A DNA stretch of 64,000 nucleotides, taken from positions 930,001-994,000 of the forward strand of contig NZ_JBNRLS010000001.1 of NCBI RefSeq assembly GCF_050379415.1, read 5' to 3'. Source of the stretch: Marinobacter sp050379415. GTDB lineage: Bacteria > Pseudomonadota > Gammaproteobacteria > Pseudomonadales > Oleiphilaceae. Made by a program: the position numbers and the translations under genes. Numbering within the stretch: the stretch's first letter is position 1; each line of letters starts with the position of its first letter. Below the pieces are notes generated by a model that had not been told where the DNA came from, did no database searches, and saw only the letters and a list, made by a program, of their open reading frames with translations. This document shows positions 1 to 8,997 of this stretch, piece after piece.

Positions 1-2
1 AT

Positions 3-122
3 ACCGACCTGGCATTCCGCGTGGTCCGGGATGGCCAACAGGTAGGCTCTCTGCATATGAAGGACCTGACCAGGGCGCTTGTACCGACGGCCGCAGCAAC
101 GGAGTCACGCCAACGGGCCTAG
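3..122 (+). CDS. C-terminal end of an ABC transporter ATP-binding subunit (partial, probable ProV/OpuA type)
   Basis: Only the last 39 codons are in the window; the gene starts upstream of base 1 and stops with TAG at 120-122. The visible tail reads like the end of a CBS domain, with RVVRDGQQVGSLHMKDL followed by a loose hydrophilic tail. Such CBS tails end the ATPase subunits of glycine betaine/proline (ProV, OpuA) importers, where they sense ionic strength. The identification rests on this short stretch, so another CBS-tailed protein is possible. A solute-binding lipoprotein follows about 130 bases downstream on the same strand, but it is of the family-3 type and need not belong to the same transporter. 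Confidence 0.5.
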   Translation, partial: TDLAFRVVRDGQQVGSLHMKDLTRALVPTAAATESRQRA

Positions 123-254
123 TGTCCCGTCCGGGTAATTCGCTGATCTACTGCGTGGCGCTGGGGACATCAGGTGCGGGATGATTACAAACCGCAGGAG
201 AGGGGCTATGATGAATGCAGTCGCCGCTCACCTGCGGTTAACCGGTCCCGATCA

Positions 255-1088
255 ATGCACAAGGTTTTCCTTCTCATACTGACGTTGTTTCTCTCGGCCT
301 GCTCAACGGAAGAGCCACCCCGTTCTCCGACCGAACAGATCCAGCCGGCCGCTTCGCCCGGCATAGACACCCCTTCCCCGGCAAACCGGGTTGTGGTTCT
401 GGCCGCCGATCCCTGGTGCCCCCACAACTGCGTCTCCGGATCCGCGTTCGAAGGCTACATGGTGGATCTGGCCCGCGAGGCCCTTGGACTGGCGGGGTTT
501 GAGGTGAGCTACGTGAACATGAGCTGGGCGCGGGCACTGGAACAGGCCGAAACCGGCCATATCGATGGCGTCATCGGTGCGTTCATCTCAGACGCCCCAG
601 CCTTCGTCTTCCCGGAAGAAGCCCTGGGCACCTCCCACATCGAGCTGTACACCCAGCCCGGACAGGACTGGCAATACGAGGGCATTGATTCGCTGCAGAA
701 CCAGACCCTGATTGCCCTCAACGGCTATTCCTATTCCCCCGAACTGGATGACTACATCCTGCGTAACCGTGACAACCAGAAACGGATATGGATTCTCTCG
801 GGGCCGGCGCCCCTGGAGCGCGCCATCAAACTGATTCTGGAGGAGCGTTCCGATGTTCTGCCCGAGGACCGGGATGTCATGGCCTGGACCCTCCGCCATC
901 AGCTCCCCGGCGTTCAGCTCCGCAGCGCAGGCGCTCTCTACAACACGCAGGTCTATATTGCCTTCTCGCCCGCCAGTCCCCGCTCGGCAGAGCTGGCCGA
1001 TACGCTCAGCCGTGGTATCCGGGAGCTCCGGGCCTCCGGCCGCCTGACGGAAATCCTCGCGGGCTACGGCGTGTCCCCGGTGGACTGA
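255..1088 (+). CDS. Solute-binding lipoprotein, bacterial extracellular family 3 (SBP_bac_3)
   Basis: This is a predicted periplasmic substrate-binding lipoprotein of 277 aa. The ATG at 255 is preferred because it begins a lipoprotein signal peptide, MHKVFLLILTLFLSAC, with the lipobox cysteine at residue 16. The frame stays open upstream to a GTG at 174, but that would bury the signal. After a Pro/Ser-rich linker (residues 17-45) the protein has the two-lobe SBP_bac_3 pattern, with GYMVDLAREAL and a GHIDGVIGAF stretch typical of amino-acid-binding and PhnD-like proteins. No permease gene accompanies it, so it may be an orphan binding protein or a sensor ligand. The ribosome binding site is weak. 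Its 3' end overlaps the convergent lipoprotein gene by 25 bases. The substrate cannot be inferred. Confidence 0.75.
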   Translation: MHKVFLLILTLFLSACSTEEPPRSPTEQIQPAASPGIDTPSPANRVVVLAADPWCPHNCVSGSAFEGYMVDLAREALGLAGFEVSYVNMSWARALEQAETGHIDGVIGAFISDAPAFVFPEEALGTSHIELYTQPGQDWQYEGIDSLQNQTLIALNGYSYSPELDDYILRNRDNQKRIWILSGPAPLERAIKLILEERSDVLPEDRDVMAWTLRHQLPGVQLRSAGALYNTQVYIAFSPASPRSAELADTLSRGIRELRASGRLTEILAGYGVSPVD

Positions 1089-2041
1089 AACGCGGTAATG
1101 GTTGCCCCGGACGGGGTGCTCAGCTGCAGCTGCCCCTCGGGCCCGATCCGTACCCGGGAAACCTCACCGAGTATCCGGAGGAAACGGGCTTCCTGACCCA
1201 TCAGTGCCGGTGCGCAGGCCATACGGGTTGCGGCAATGGCACCGAACCCGATGCCTTCGCCGGTCAGCTGGTAGCTACCGGTGTAACGGTTGCAGGATCC
1301 GAGCCCGGCAACCCGGTTGTCAGACAGGAAACGGATGGTTACCCGGGAGCTGTCGATAATACCGCCACCGGCAATGTCCTCCACGACCCACTCTGCGCCC
1401 CGTAGCAACCGCTGTGGATCCCCCCCGCAGCCATTGTAGGTTTGCCCGTTCACCGTCAACCGGGTCTGGGCCGGATATTGGGCGCCAGACATGCTGTCCT
1501 GGCATAACTGGCGGGCCACCGTCAGGCGGACATTGAGCTCGTCGCCTCTGGCCAGGAATTCCCGGCCATGGCGGTCAGCCATCACCTTTTCCACTTCAAG
1601 CCGTTTCACGCTGTCCTTTTCGAAGGGACGTTCAAGCCGGAACTCGTTACCGGAGACCACCGCTCGCCAGAACGGCTCGTTGCCCCTGGCCTCGAATGGC
1701 ATTTCCACCGCCCCGGGCACCAGGCATTCCGGGTAGGTCTCGCCCCGGAGGGTCAAGGTTGCCCGTTCCCCCTTGTTCCAGAACCGGGTCTGGTCATCAC
1801 CCGGCGCTACATACAGGGCACCTGAAGCGCTCCTGGAGGGCTTGAGCAGCAGTCGACGATCCAGGTAATCGATTCCCAGCAGGCCCTCTTCTTCCCCGGG
1901 GGTGACCCGGATCTCCATCTGGCCACAGTGAAAGACCGATTGCGGCTCGGCCCCGGCGCCGGACTTCCCGGTGGCGGCACAACCTCCCAGCAGTCCGGCA
2001 ATGATCAGAACGGCTGTCCCTGTGCGGTATCGTACAAACAT
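1064..2041 (-). CDS. Three-module lipoprotein: MliC-like, COG3650-like and META/HslJ domains
   Basis: A 325-aa outer-membrane or periplasmic lipoprotein is predicted. The start at 2041 has GGAGAG six bases upstream and gives a signal peptide ending in the lipobox GLLGGC; an in-frame ATG at 2104 lacks this logic. Three modules follow. Residues about 35-110 (VFHCGQMEIRVTPGEE to TYPECL) resemble MliC, the membrane-bound inhibitor of C-type lysozyme. Residues about 115-205 (ARGNEPFWRAVV) match the COG3650 family. Residues about 215-320 form a META domain with GLGSCNRYTGSY and the MACAPALM motif found in HslJ. The arrangement suggests envelope defence against lysozyme or stress. The inhibitor role is inferred from family resemblance only. 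Confidence 0.7.
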   Translation of the reverse strand: MFVRYRTGTAVLIIAGLLGGCAATGKSGAGAEPQSVFHCGQMEIRVTPGEEEGLLGIDYLDRRLLLKPSRSASGALYVAPGDDQTRFWNKGERATLTLRGETYPECLVPGAVEMPFEARGNEPFWRAVVSGNEFRLERPFEKDSVKRLEVEKVMADRHGREFLARGDELNVRLTVARQLCQDSMSGAQYPAQTRLTVNGQTYNGCGGDPQRLLRGAEWVVEDIAGGGIIDSSRVTIRFLSDNRVAGLGSCNRYTGSYQLTGEGIGFGAIAATRMACAPALMGQEARFLRILGEVSRVRIGPEGQLQLSTPSGATITAFQSTGDTP

Positions 2042-2180
2042 GATCTCTCCGTTGATCCCGATAATAGGACGGGTATTGTAAGCCGGTCGCACCGGCACCG
2101 CCATGACAAAGGTCCGCTGGCCGAGTTGCGGATTCGACGGTATGGTAGGTGACCTGATTCATATCACTGAGGTTGCTGCC

Positions 2181-2924
2181 ATGCCCGTCCGGCTCTACCA
2201 GTTCGCCATTTCCCATTACAGTGAGAAAGTCCGCTGGGCCCTGGACTACAAAGGTATCCGCTACCAGCCGGTGAGCCTGCTGCCCGGCCAGCACGTCAAG
2301 ACCATCCGGGCGCTCACAGGCAAGGCTTCCTCGGTCCCGGTACTGGACCACGATGGCGAGATCATCCAGGGCTCTTCCGCAATTATCGACTACCTGGACG
2401 AGACGTTTCCGGAACACCCGTTGACCCCGTCCGACCCGGAAATCCGGGACCAGGCACTGGCCTGGGAAAAACGCCTGGATGACGAGGCCGGCCCGGCAGT
2501 GCGTTGCTGGGCCTATCATTATCTGTTGCAGCGTCCCAAGCTGGTGGTTCCCATGCTGGCCTCCGGCACTCCCTTCTATAACCGCATTCTGCTGAGCCTG
2601 GCCTTCAGCCGGGTTGACGAAATCATGCGAGACTGGATGAAGATCAACCAGAAAACAGCGGATTCCTCGCAGCAGGTTCTGGAAACGCTGCTTACTGAAC
2701 TGGCAGACACCTACCAGCAGCGGCCATACCTGGCCGGCGACCGTTTCTCCCGTGCCGACCTCACCGCCGGTGCACTACTCGCGCCGCTGTTTCAGCCGCC
2801 ACAATACCCGGTGCCCTGGCCAAAGCGGCAGCGGCTGTTGCCGGACATGCGAAACTGGCTCGACCAGTGGCGGGAACAGATCGAGCCGCTGGCCCGCCTG
2901 TACCGGGAACACCGTCAGCGCTGA
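2181..2924 (+). CDS. Glutathione S-transferase family protein
   Basis: A 247-aa cytosolic protein with a thioredoxin-fold N-terminal GST domain, MPVRLYQFAISHYSEKVRWA, in which Ser/Tyr near the CxxC-like position would contact glutathione. The cis-proline and Glu-Ser motif appears as SVPVLDHDGEIIQGSSAI. A helical C-terminal domain follows, containing YLAGDRFSRADLTAGALLAP, the usual GST helix-capping motif. The start at 2181 is chosen because a GAGG lies 8 bases upstream and homologous proteins begin at the first beta strand; the frame is open further upstream. It could act in detoxification or as a maleylpyruvate/stringent-starvation-type GST. The substrate is not evident. Confidence 0.8.
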   Translation: MPVRLYQFAISHYSEKVRWALDYKGIRYQPVSLLPGQHVKTIRALTGKASSVPVLDHDGEIIQGSSAIIDYLDETFPEHPLTPSDPEIRDQALAWEKRLDDEAGPAVRCWAYHYLLQRPKLVVPMLASGTPFYNRILLSLAFSRVDEIMRDWMKINQKTADSSQQVLETLLTELADTYQQRPYLAGDRFSRADLTAGALLAPLFQPPQYPVPWPKRQRLLPDMRNWLDQWREQIEPLARLYREHRQR

Positions 2925-3010
2925 ACCGGAAATTGGCGTAAAACGCCAATGGGCCTGACGCAAACCGACAATGCAATCCTGAGCGCCTGTGCCAATATAG
3001 ACTCCAGGTA

Positions 3011-3982
3011 ATGACCGGATCGGAACAGGTTATGGCTTTGATGAACATGATGCAGGCCGTGCTCGAAGACAGCGGCCTGATGGCACTCTGGCAGCAGGTT
3101 GCGCCCTGGCTGGCCCTGGATGAGCGCCAGCTGATCTTCGTGTTTGCCACGCCGGTCTTCATCGCCGTGGCCCTGTGGGAATACCTGAAGATCCGCCATG
3201 ATCCGAGGCTGATGGATGCCCGGGAAGCGGTCCGCAACTTTGCGCTCGGCGCCGGTTACCAGGTCACCGAACTGCTGTTTGCCGGCGTGATCGCCTTCCC
3301 GGTTTATGCCCTGTGCTACCACTACCGGCTGTTGGATCTCGATCTCAACTGGCTCACCGCGTTCCTGACCTTCCTCGGCGTCGATTTCTGTTTTTACTGG
3401 ATGCATCGGGCCAGTCACCGGATGCGCTGGTTCTGGGCCGCCCATGTGGTACACCACTCCTCCGAGCGGATGAACTTCTCCACGGCCATGCGCCAGAATG
3501 CCACCAACATCTTCAACGGCATGTGGATCTTTTACCTGCCCCTCGCCCTGATCGGCTTCAATCCGGTCTGGATCGGTGTCGCCTATGCTTTTTCCCTCGT
3601 GTACCAATTCTTTATCCACACCACTCTGGTGAGCCGGCTGCCCGGCTGGATCGAACTGGTGTTCAATACCCCCAGCCATCACCGGGTGCACCACGGCCGC
3701 AACCCCGGCTACATTGACCGCAATTACGGCGGCACCCTGATTGTCTGGGACCGGCTGTTCGGAACCTTCGTGGACGAAGACGCCAAGGACCCGCCGGACT
3801 ATGGAATAACCCGGCCGGTTCCCTCGAACAACCTGCTGGTGCTCTGGACCCACGAGTACGTGGATCTTTTCCGCGACATGTCGCGCCCCGGAGGCATGTG
3901 GTCACGACTGAGCCATTTATGGCGTGCCCCGGAATGGCAGCGACCGGTTCGCCCGCGGGATTCGCGAAAGGCCCGGGACTGA
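3011..3982 (+). CDS. Membrane di-iron hydroxylase of the sterol desaturase / fatty acid hydroxylase superfamily
   Basis: A 323-aa integral membrane protein with the histidine clusters that bind the di-iron centre of this superfamily: HRASHR, HVVHHS and HRVHHGRN, in the usual order and spacing after two to three hydrophobic segments (residues about 40-60, 80-105 and 110-125). Members hydroxylate or desaturate lipids such as sterols, fatty acids or alkylglycerols using O2 and an external electron donor. Two start codons (3011 and 3032) have short AGG-containing ribosome sites, so the exact N-terminus is open. The rubredoxin and rubredoxin reductase genes later in the window could supply electrons, although that pairing is only conceivable. 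Confidence 0.85.
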   Translation: MTGSEQVMALMNMMQAVLEDSGLMALWQQVAPWLALDERQLIFVFATPVFIAVALWEYLKIRHDPRLMDAREAVRNFALGAGYQVTELLFAGVIAFPVYALCYHYRLLDLDLNWLTAFLTFLGVDFCFYWMHRASHRMRWFWAAHVVHHSSERMNFSTAMRQNATNIFNGMWIFYLPLALIGFNPVWIGVAYAFSLVYQFFIHTTLVSRLPGWIELVFNTPSHHRVHHGRNPGYIDRNYGGTLIVWDRLFGTFVDEDAKDPPDYGITRPVPSNNLLVLWTHEYVDLFRDMSRPGGMWSRLSHLWRAPEWQRPVRPRDSRKARD

Positions 3983-4102
3983 ATCCGGGCAGATCCCGCC
4001 CCTCACCCGCTCTCGGCAAGGGCTACCCGGGTTCGAATACCGCCCCGGCCTGTGGCATGATCTGACTTCAGTAATCCCTGATGAACCAAACGCCGAGGAC
4101 CC

Positions 4103-4912
4103 ATGGCAGCAGCTCCCGAACCATATTCCCGCCGATGCCCTGGCTGGCGGAGCATCTGTGCCGGCATGGCTGGCCTGTTGTTGGCAACCGTTGCGGTATC
4201 CACCAGCGCCGAAACCCTGACCGCAGCGGTCGCGGCAAACTTTACCGGCACCATGCAAAAGCTGATTCCCCTGTTCGAGCAGCAGACCGGCCATCAGGTC
4301 CGCGCCAGTTATGGCTCCACCGGCAAGCTCTATGCCCAGATTCGCCAGGGCGCCCCCTTCGACGTGTTCCTGGCCGCTGACCGGCACCGACCGGAATTGC
4401 TCGAACAGCAGGAACTGGGGGTGGCCGGCAGCCGCTTCACCTACGCCCGAGGGCGGCTCGCCCTGTGGAGCCGTTCCGTGGATGCGTTCAATGACCCTGA
4501 GGCCTACCTTGCTGCCAGCACGGGCCCGCGGCTGGCCATTGGCAACCCCCGTACGGCGCCCTATGGTGTCGCCGCCATGGAAGTGCTTGACGCCCTGGGC
4601 CTGAAAAGCATTGTCCAGCGCCGTCTGGTCCGTGGTGATTCCATCGCCCAGACCTTCCAGTTTGTCGCCACCGGCAATGCCGAGGCGGGCTTTGTCGCCC
4701 TTGCGCAGCTGCGGGCCTGGGACGGCGAGAACGGTGCCAGCTGGGTCGTCCCCGCGTCGCTGCACCAACCCATTGACCAGCAGGCCATCCTGCTGGCCCG
4801 GAGCAAATATCCGGAAACCGCGCGGGCCTGGCTGGAGTTCCTGGGCAGCGACGAAGCACGGGCAATCATCGAAAAAGACGGCTACGATACCGGTGACAGG
4901 CCGGAGCCCTGA
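4103..4912 (+). CDS. modA: Molybdate ABC transporter, periplasmic binding protein
   Basis: A 269-aa exported protein. A signal peptide (hydrophobic core ICAGMAGLLLATVAV, cleavage near STSAE) precedes the ModA fold. LTAAVAANF and the SYGSTGKLYAQIRQGAPFDV stretch carry the Ser residues that bind tungstate or molybdate oxyanions, and a later TFQFVATGNAEAGFVAL is the ModA hallmark. It delivers molybdate to the ModB permease for molybdenum-cofactor biosynthesis. It begins an operon modA-modB-modC, with 29 bases to modB. The short region upstream shows no molybdenum-cofactor riboswitch or obvious ModE site, and no modE gene is nearby. Confidence 0.93.
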   Translation: MAAAPEPYSRRCPGWRSICAGMAGLLLATVAVSTSAETLTAAVAANFTGTMQKLIPLFEQQTGHQVRASYGSTGKLYAQIRQGAPFDVFLAADRHRPELLEQQELGVAGSRFTYARGRLALWSRSVDAFNDPEAYLAASTGPRLAIGNPRTAPYGVAAMEVLDALGLKSIVQRRLVRGDSIAQTFQFVATGNAEAGFVALAQLRAWDGENGASWVVPASLHQPIDQQAILLARSKYPETARAWLEFLGSDEARAIIEKDGYDTGDRPEP

Positions 4913-4941
4913 ACCCGGCAGACCTAGGCGACGGAGATTTC

Positions 4942-5619
4942 ATGGGCCCGGAATGGCAGGCCGTCTGGCTGACACTGAAACTGGCAGGCATCACCACAAT
5001 ACTGTTACTGATCATCGGCACCCCGCTGGCCTGGTGGCTGGCCCGCAGCCAGCATTGGTCGCGGCAACCGGTATCTGCCCTCATTGCCCTGCCCCTGGTG
5101 CTGCCACCCACCGTGCTGGGCTTTTACCTGCTCATCGTGATGGGGCCGGATGGCCTGGTGGGACGACTGACCGAACAGCTGGGCCTCGGACTACTGCCGT
5201 TCACCTTCGAGGGCCTGGTGATTGCCTCGATCATCTACTCCCTGCCGTTCACTGTGCAGCCCCTGCAGAACAGCTTCATGACCATTGACCAACGCCTGCT
5301 GGAGGTGGCCGCGACACTCAGGGCATCGCCACGGGACCGCTTTTTCACCGTGGTCCTGCCGCTGGCGCGCCCCGGCTTTCTCAGTGCCGCGGTATTGACC
5401 TTTGCCCACACGGTGGGCGAATTCGGCGTGGTACTAATGATCGGAGGCAATATTCCGGGCGAGACCAAGGTGCTGTCAGTGGCCATCTATGACCATGTCG
5501 AGGCCCTGGATTATGGTTCGGCACACTGGCTGGCCGCCGGCATGCTGGCGTTTTCCTTTATCGTCCTGTTGAGCCTGTACAGCCTCAACGGCCGCCTTCA
5601 GCCCGGGGTGATGAAATGA
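4942..5619 (+). CDS. modB: Molybdate ABC transporter, permease
   Basis: A 225-aa inner-membrane protein with five predicted transmembrane helices, the usual ModB size. The BPD_transp EAA loop that docks on the ATPase is visible as EVAATLRASPRDRFFTVVLP. The TVGEFGVVLMIGGNIPGET segment is strongly characteristic of ModB. The start is supported by GGAG six bases upstream. Its stop overlaps the modC start by four bases (ATGA), which indicates translational coupling. Confidence 0.95.
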   Translation: MGPEWQAVWLTLKLAGITTILLLIIGTPLAWWLARSQHWSRQPVSALIALPLVLPPTVLGFYLLIVMGPDGLVGRLTEQLGLGLLPFTFEGLVIASIIYSLPFTVQPLQNSFMTIDQRLLEVAATLRASPRDRFFTVVLPLARPGFLSAAVLTFAHTVGEFGVVLMIGGNIPGETKVLSVAIYDHVEALDYGSAHWLAAGMLAFSFIVLLSLYSLNGRLQPGVMK

Positions 5620-6698
5620 CCGGTTCCGCTGGCATCCAGGCGCGCTTCCAGTGCGGATTCGGAGCATTCCGGCTCGAGGTCGACCTGGAGCTGCCGGGCA
5701 CTGGCGTCACCGCGCTTTTCGGACACTCCGGCTGCGGCAAGACCACCCTGCTGCGATGCATTGCCGGACTCCAGGCCGCCGACGGCGCCCTGACCGTCAA
5801 TGGCGAAACCTGGCAGGACGGCTCCCGGAGCCTGCCGGTGCACCAGCGTTCCCTGGCCTATGTCTTCCAGGAAACCAGCCTGTTCCCGCACCTGAGCGTG
5901 CGCCGGAATCTCAATTACGGCTTCCGCCGGATTCCGGAGGCCCGGCGCCGGATCGGCTTTGACCAGGCGGTGAACTGGCTGGGACTTGGTTACCTGCTCG
6001 AGCGCATGCCCGAGCGCCTGTCCGGCGGTGAACGCCAGAGGGTCGCCGTTGCCCGGGCACTGCTGACCAGCCCCGATCTGTTGCTGATGGACGAGCCGCT
6101 CTCGGCCCTGGATGCACGCAGCAAGCAGGAGATCATGCCCTACCTGGAAACCCTCAGGGATTCCCTGGCCATTCCCATCCTCTATGTGTCCCATTCCACT
6201 GCTGAGGTCGCGCGGCTTGCGGATCACATCGTGATGATGGACAACGGCCAGGTGGTTGCCGAGGGACCGTTGCAACAGACTCTGGCCCGCACCGACCAAC
6301 CTTTCGGCCTTGAGGAGGACGCCGGTGTGATCATGGATGCGGTGATCGGCCAGCGCGATGAGCAATGGCATCTTTGCCGGGCCGACTTTGACGGTGGCCA
6401 CTTGTGGTTGCGGGACGACGCCGCACTGTCCACCGGACAACGGATTCGCCTGCAGGTGATGGCAAGGGACATCAGTATTGCCCTTAGCCAGCTCACCGAA
6501 CAGAGCACCCAGAACCTGGTGCCCGCCACCATTGATGAAATCGCTTCGGACCTGAGCCCGGGCACGTCTATGGTCCGACTCATGGCGGGGAATACCCCCT
6601 TTCTGGCCCGGCTCACCAGCCGGTCGGTTCACACCCTGTCACTGCACCCCGGCCAGCGGGTCTGGATGCAGGTGAAGTCGGTTGCCATCGTCGACTGA
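5616..6698 (+). CDS. modC: Molybdate ABC transporter, ATP-binding protein
   Basis: A 360-aa ATPase that energises molybdate import. Walker A is GHSGCGKTT, the Q-loop lies in FQETSLFPHL, the ABC signature is LSGGERQRVAVARAL, Walker B is LLLMDEPLSALD, and the switch histidine is in VSHSTAEVARL. Residues about 290-355 form the C-terminal TOBE/MOP domain found in ModC, including VPATIDEIASDLSPGTSMV. Length and architecture match the family. The start codon overlaps the modB stop, so it is translated as part of the modABC operon. No terminator hairpin is obvious in the 104 bases that follow. Confidence 0.95.
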   Translation: MTGSAGIQARFQCGFGAFRLEVDLELPGTGVTALFGHSGCGKTTLLRCIAGLQAADGALTVNGETWQDGSRSLPVHQRSLAYVFQETSLFPHLSVRRNLNYGFRRIPEARRRIGFDQAVNWLGLGYLLERMPERLSGGERQRVAVARALLTSPDLLLMDEPLSALDARSKQEIMPYLETLRDSLAIPILYVSHSTAEVARLADHIVMMDNGQVVAEGPLQQTLARTDQPFGLEEDAGVIMDAVIGQRDEQWHLCRADFDGGHLWLRDDAALSTGQRIRLQVMARDISIALSQLTEQSTQNLVPATIDEIASDLSPGTSMVRLMAGNTPFLARLTSRSVHTLSLHPGQRVWMQVKSVAIVD

Positions 6699-6802
6699 CA
6701 CCCCGAGCACGAGCTATGGCCTCTTTGGCCGCAGCCGGTGACGGCCCCAGCGTTTAACCTGTAGGCATTGAATTCATCCGATGCCCACCGACAGGAGCCG
6801 TC

Positions 6803-7690
6803 ATGAACCGGGTCAACCATCGCGTCCAAAGTGGCAACATCACGCTCCATGCCGTCACCGAGGGCGACCCCGGCAACGACGCCCTGGTACTGGTTCATGG
6901 TTACCCGGACAATCACCAGGTCTGGGACCGGGTCGTCGAGAAACTGATTCCGGATTTTTACCTGGTCCGCTATGACGTCCGGGGCGCCGGGCTTTCCGAC
7001 AAACCCGGCAAGACCCGGGACTACCGGCTCCAGGAACTGGCGGGCGATCTTGAGGCCGTAGTCGACCAACTGCTGCCCGGTCGTACCTTTCACCTGGCGG
7101 CACATGACTGGGGTTCGATCCAGAGTTGGGAATCGGTGACCTCCGGTCCTCTCAGGGGCCGGATTCGCTCCTATTCCTCGATCTCCGGTCCCTGTCTGGA
7201 TCATGTCGGTTATTGGCTGAGGGAACAGGCGACGGATCTGCGAGGCGGAGGTACCGCCAAAGTACTCCGGCAACTGGCCAGTTCCTGGTACGTTTTCCTG
7301 TTCCAGCTACCGGTACTGCCCGAAACTCTCTGGCGGCTGGGTCTGGACCGGGCCTGGCCCGGGATCCTGAGCAAACACGAAGGCATTGCCGATGCCCGCT
7401 TCAGCGAACTGCAGCAGGGTGATGGCATGTTTGGTGTCAAACTCTACCGTGCCAATTTCCTGCCCCGGCTGTGGCGCCCGGCACTCCGCCACACGCAGTG
7501 CCCGGTGCAGCTGATCATTCCCAAAGGAGACAACTACGTCGGGGAGCACCTGTTTGAGCGGCAGGTTCGGTGGACGGGAAAGCTGACAAGAACGGAGGTG
7601 GACGCGCCACACTGGGCACCGCTGACTGCGCCCGATCTGGTGGCGGACGCAATCAGGGAATTCGCATTCGCAGGAGGTTGGCCTGATTAA
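6803..7690 (+). CDS. Alpha/beta hydrolase (epoxide hydrolase / haloalkane dehalogenase-like)
   Basis: A 295-aa soluble alpha/beta-hydrolase. The oxyanion-hole motif HGYPDNHQVW lies near residue 33. The nucleophile elbow is HLAAHDWGS, which puts an aspartate where lipases have serine; an Asp nucleophile is the mark of epoxide hydrolases and haloalkane dehalogenases. The likely catalytic histidine is in DAPHWAPL near the C-terminus. The ribosome site AGGAG lies 7 bases before the ATG. The gene converges on crp with a four-base overlap of the two stop codons. Substrate assignment is not possible from sequence alone. Confidence 0.85.
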   Translation: MNRVNHRVQSGNITLHAVTEGDPGNDALVLVHGYPDNHQVWDRVVEKLIPDFYLVRYDVRGAGLSDKPGKTRDYRLQELAGDLEAVVDQLLPGRTFHLAAHDWGSIQSWESVTSGPLRGRIRSYSSISGPCLDHVGYWLREQATDLRGGGTAKVLRQLASSWYVFLFQLPVLPETLWRLGLDRAWPGILSKHEGIADARFSELQQGDGMFGVKLYRANFLPRLWRPALRHTQCPVQLIIPKGDNYVGEHLFERQVRWTGKLTRTEVDAPHWAPLTAPDLVADAIREFAFAGGWPD

Positions 7691-8328
7691 CGGGTGCCGT
7701 ATACCACCATGGTCTTGCCCTTGACCCGTACCAGGCCCTGATCCTCCAGGGTCTTGAGCACCCGCCCCACCATCTCCCGGGAACAGCCGACAATACGACC
7801 GATTTCCTGGCGGGTGATCTTGATCTGCATACCATCGGGATGGGTCATGGCATCCGGCTCCTTGCACAGGTCCAGCAAGGTTCTGGCCACCCGTCCGGTG
7901 ACGTCCAGGAAAGCCAGATCTCCCACCTTACGGGTGGTCTGACGCAGGCGGGAAGCCATCTGCTCACCGATGAAGTACAGCACCCTCGGATCCTGCTGGG
8001 CGATCTCGCGGAACTTGGTATAGCTGATCTCGGCCACTTCGCACTCGGTCTTGGCTTTGACCCAGGCGCTGCGGGAGTCCATGTTATCGAACAGGCCCAT
8101 TTCACCGAAGAAGTCACCGGCATTCAGGTAGGCCATGATCATTTCACGGCCATCGTCATCCTCGATGATGACGGTGACGGAACCCTTGACGATGTAGAAC
8201 AGGGAATCGCTCTTGTCACCGGCGTATATGATGGTGCTCTTGGCGGGGTAACGCCGGCGGTGGCACTGGGACAGGAAATAGTCCAGGTGCTTGGTTTTCT
8301 GCTCAACCGGCTTGACGATAGTAGCCAT
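7687..8328 (-). CDS. crp: cAMP-activated global transcription regulator (CRP/Vfr)
   Basis: A 213-aa protein close to E. coli CRP and closer still to Pseudomonas Vfr as I remember it. The cyclic-nucleotide pocket shows GEMGLFDN followed by SRSAWVKAK, with the Arg-Ser pair that contacts cAMP phosphate. The helix-turn-helix is ITRQEIGRIVGCSREMVGRV, and the C-terminus GKTMVVYGTR is a CRP signature. Two ATGs compete: 8340 sits one base from an AGGAGG, and 8328 sits about 13 bases from it. The latter aligns better with known CRP N-termini. The neighbouring divergent osmC-like gene and speD recall the Pseudomonas vfr locus. Confidence 0.95.
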   Translation of the reverse strand: MATIVKPVEQKTKHLDYFLSQCHRRRYPAKSTIIYAGDKSDSLFYIVKGSVTVIIEDDDGREMIMAYLNAGDFFGEMGLFDNMDSRSAWVKAKTECEVAEISYTKFREIAQQDPRVLYFIGEQMASRLRQTTRKVGDLAFLDVTGRVARTLLDLCKEPDAMTHPDGMQIKITRQEIGRIVGCSREMVGRVLKTLEDQGLVRVKGKTMVVYGTR

Positions 8329-8574
8329 AGTGCGAGTCATGCCTCCTCAGATACTGGCGGGTCCCGATGTTTATAATTCACCCGGCTTTCCCTGCGGGTT
8401 CGTTAATTTTTCTTCAAAAACACGCCAACTTATAACAAGAAGGCCAATGGCGGGCAACCGGAAAGAGCGCACACCTTGACCTCGATACCGTTTTCGGCGG
8501 CTGCCGGGGCATTCCGACTGTGCTAGCATCCGGCCTCATCACCCCTCTTTCTGACCAACGGAGACCATCACGAT

Positions 8575-8997
8575 ATGAAAGCAACCGTCGACTGGACCGG
8601 CAATGCCAGCTTCAGGGCTACCAGTGGCAGCGGCCACAGCGTACAGATTGATGGCCCCCCGGACCACGGCGGCGAGAATCTGGGGCCCCGCCCTATGGAG
8701 CTGCTGCTGATGGGCCTCGGTGGATGCTCTTCCTTTGACGTGATGAGTATCCTCAAAAAGAGCCGCCAGGATGTGACTGCCTGCCACGCGGAACTGGAAG
8801 CGGAACGTGCCGATGCCGTGCCGGCGGTTTTCACCAGAATCCATCTGCATTTTGTCGTTACCGGCCACAACCTCAAGGAGAAGCAGGTTCAGCGGGCGGT
8901 GAGCCTGTCGGCAGAGAAATACTGTTCCGCTTCGATCATGCTGGAAAAGGCCGGCGTGGAGATCAGCCACAGCCATGAAGTCCGCGAAGCGGAGTAA
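8575..8997 (+). CDS. OsmC/YhfA-like thiol peroxidase family protein
   Basis: A 140-aa protein of the OsmC/Ohr fold. The two redox cysteines of the family are present: the first in LMGLGGCSSFDVM and the second in KYCSASIML. OsmC-type proteins reduce organic hydroperoxides. The YhfA branch, found divergent from crp in E. coli as here, has no settled substrate. The start at ATG 8575 follows the string AACGGAGACCATCACGAT, with GGAG about 10 bases before it. The 246 bases between crp and this gene probably carry both promoters, but I cannot place them confidently. Confidence 0.85.
   Translation: MKATVDWTGNASFRATSGSGHSVQIDGPPDHGGENLGPRPMELLLMGLGGCSSFDVMSILKKSRQDVTACHAELEAERADAVPAVFTRIHLHFVVTGHNLKEKQVQRAVSLSAEKYCSASIMLEKAGVEISHSHEVREAE

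Noticed and set aside
2020..2040. Another copy of the GTCCCTGT repeat motif within the lipoprotein gene
   Set aside because: Only eight bases match, they lie in coding sequence, and no flanking inverted arms exist.
3983..4102. tRNA-like fragment GGGTTCGAATACC before modA
   Set aside because: It looks like a T-loop, but no T-stem of five pairs, anticodon arm or acceptor stem can be drawn around it on either strand.
4013..4102. Possible molybdenum-cofactor riboswitch upstream of modABC
   Set aside because: The gap is short and lacks the paired helices expected of that class. No ModE palindrome was found either.
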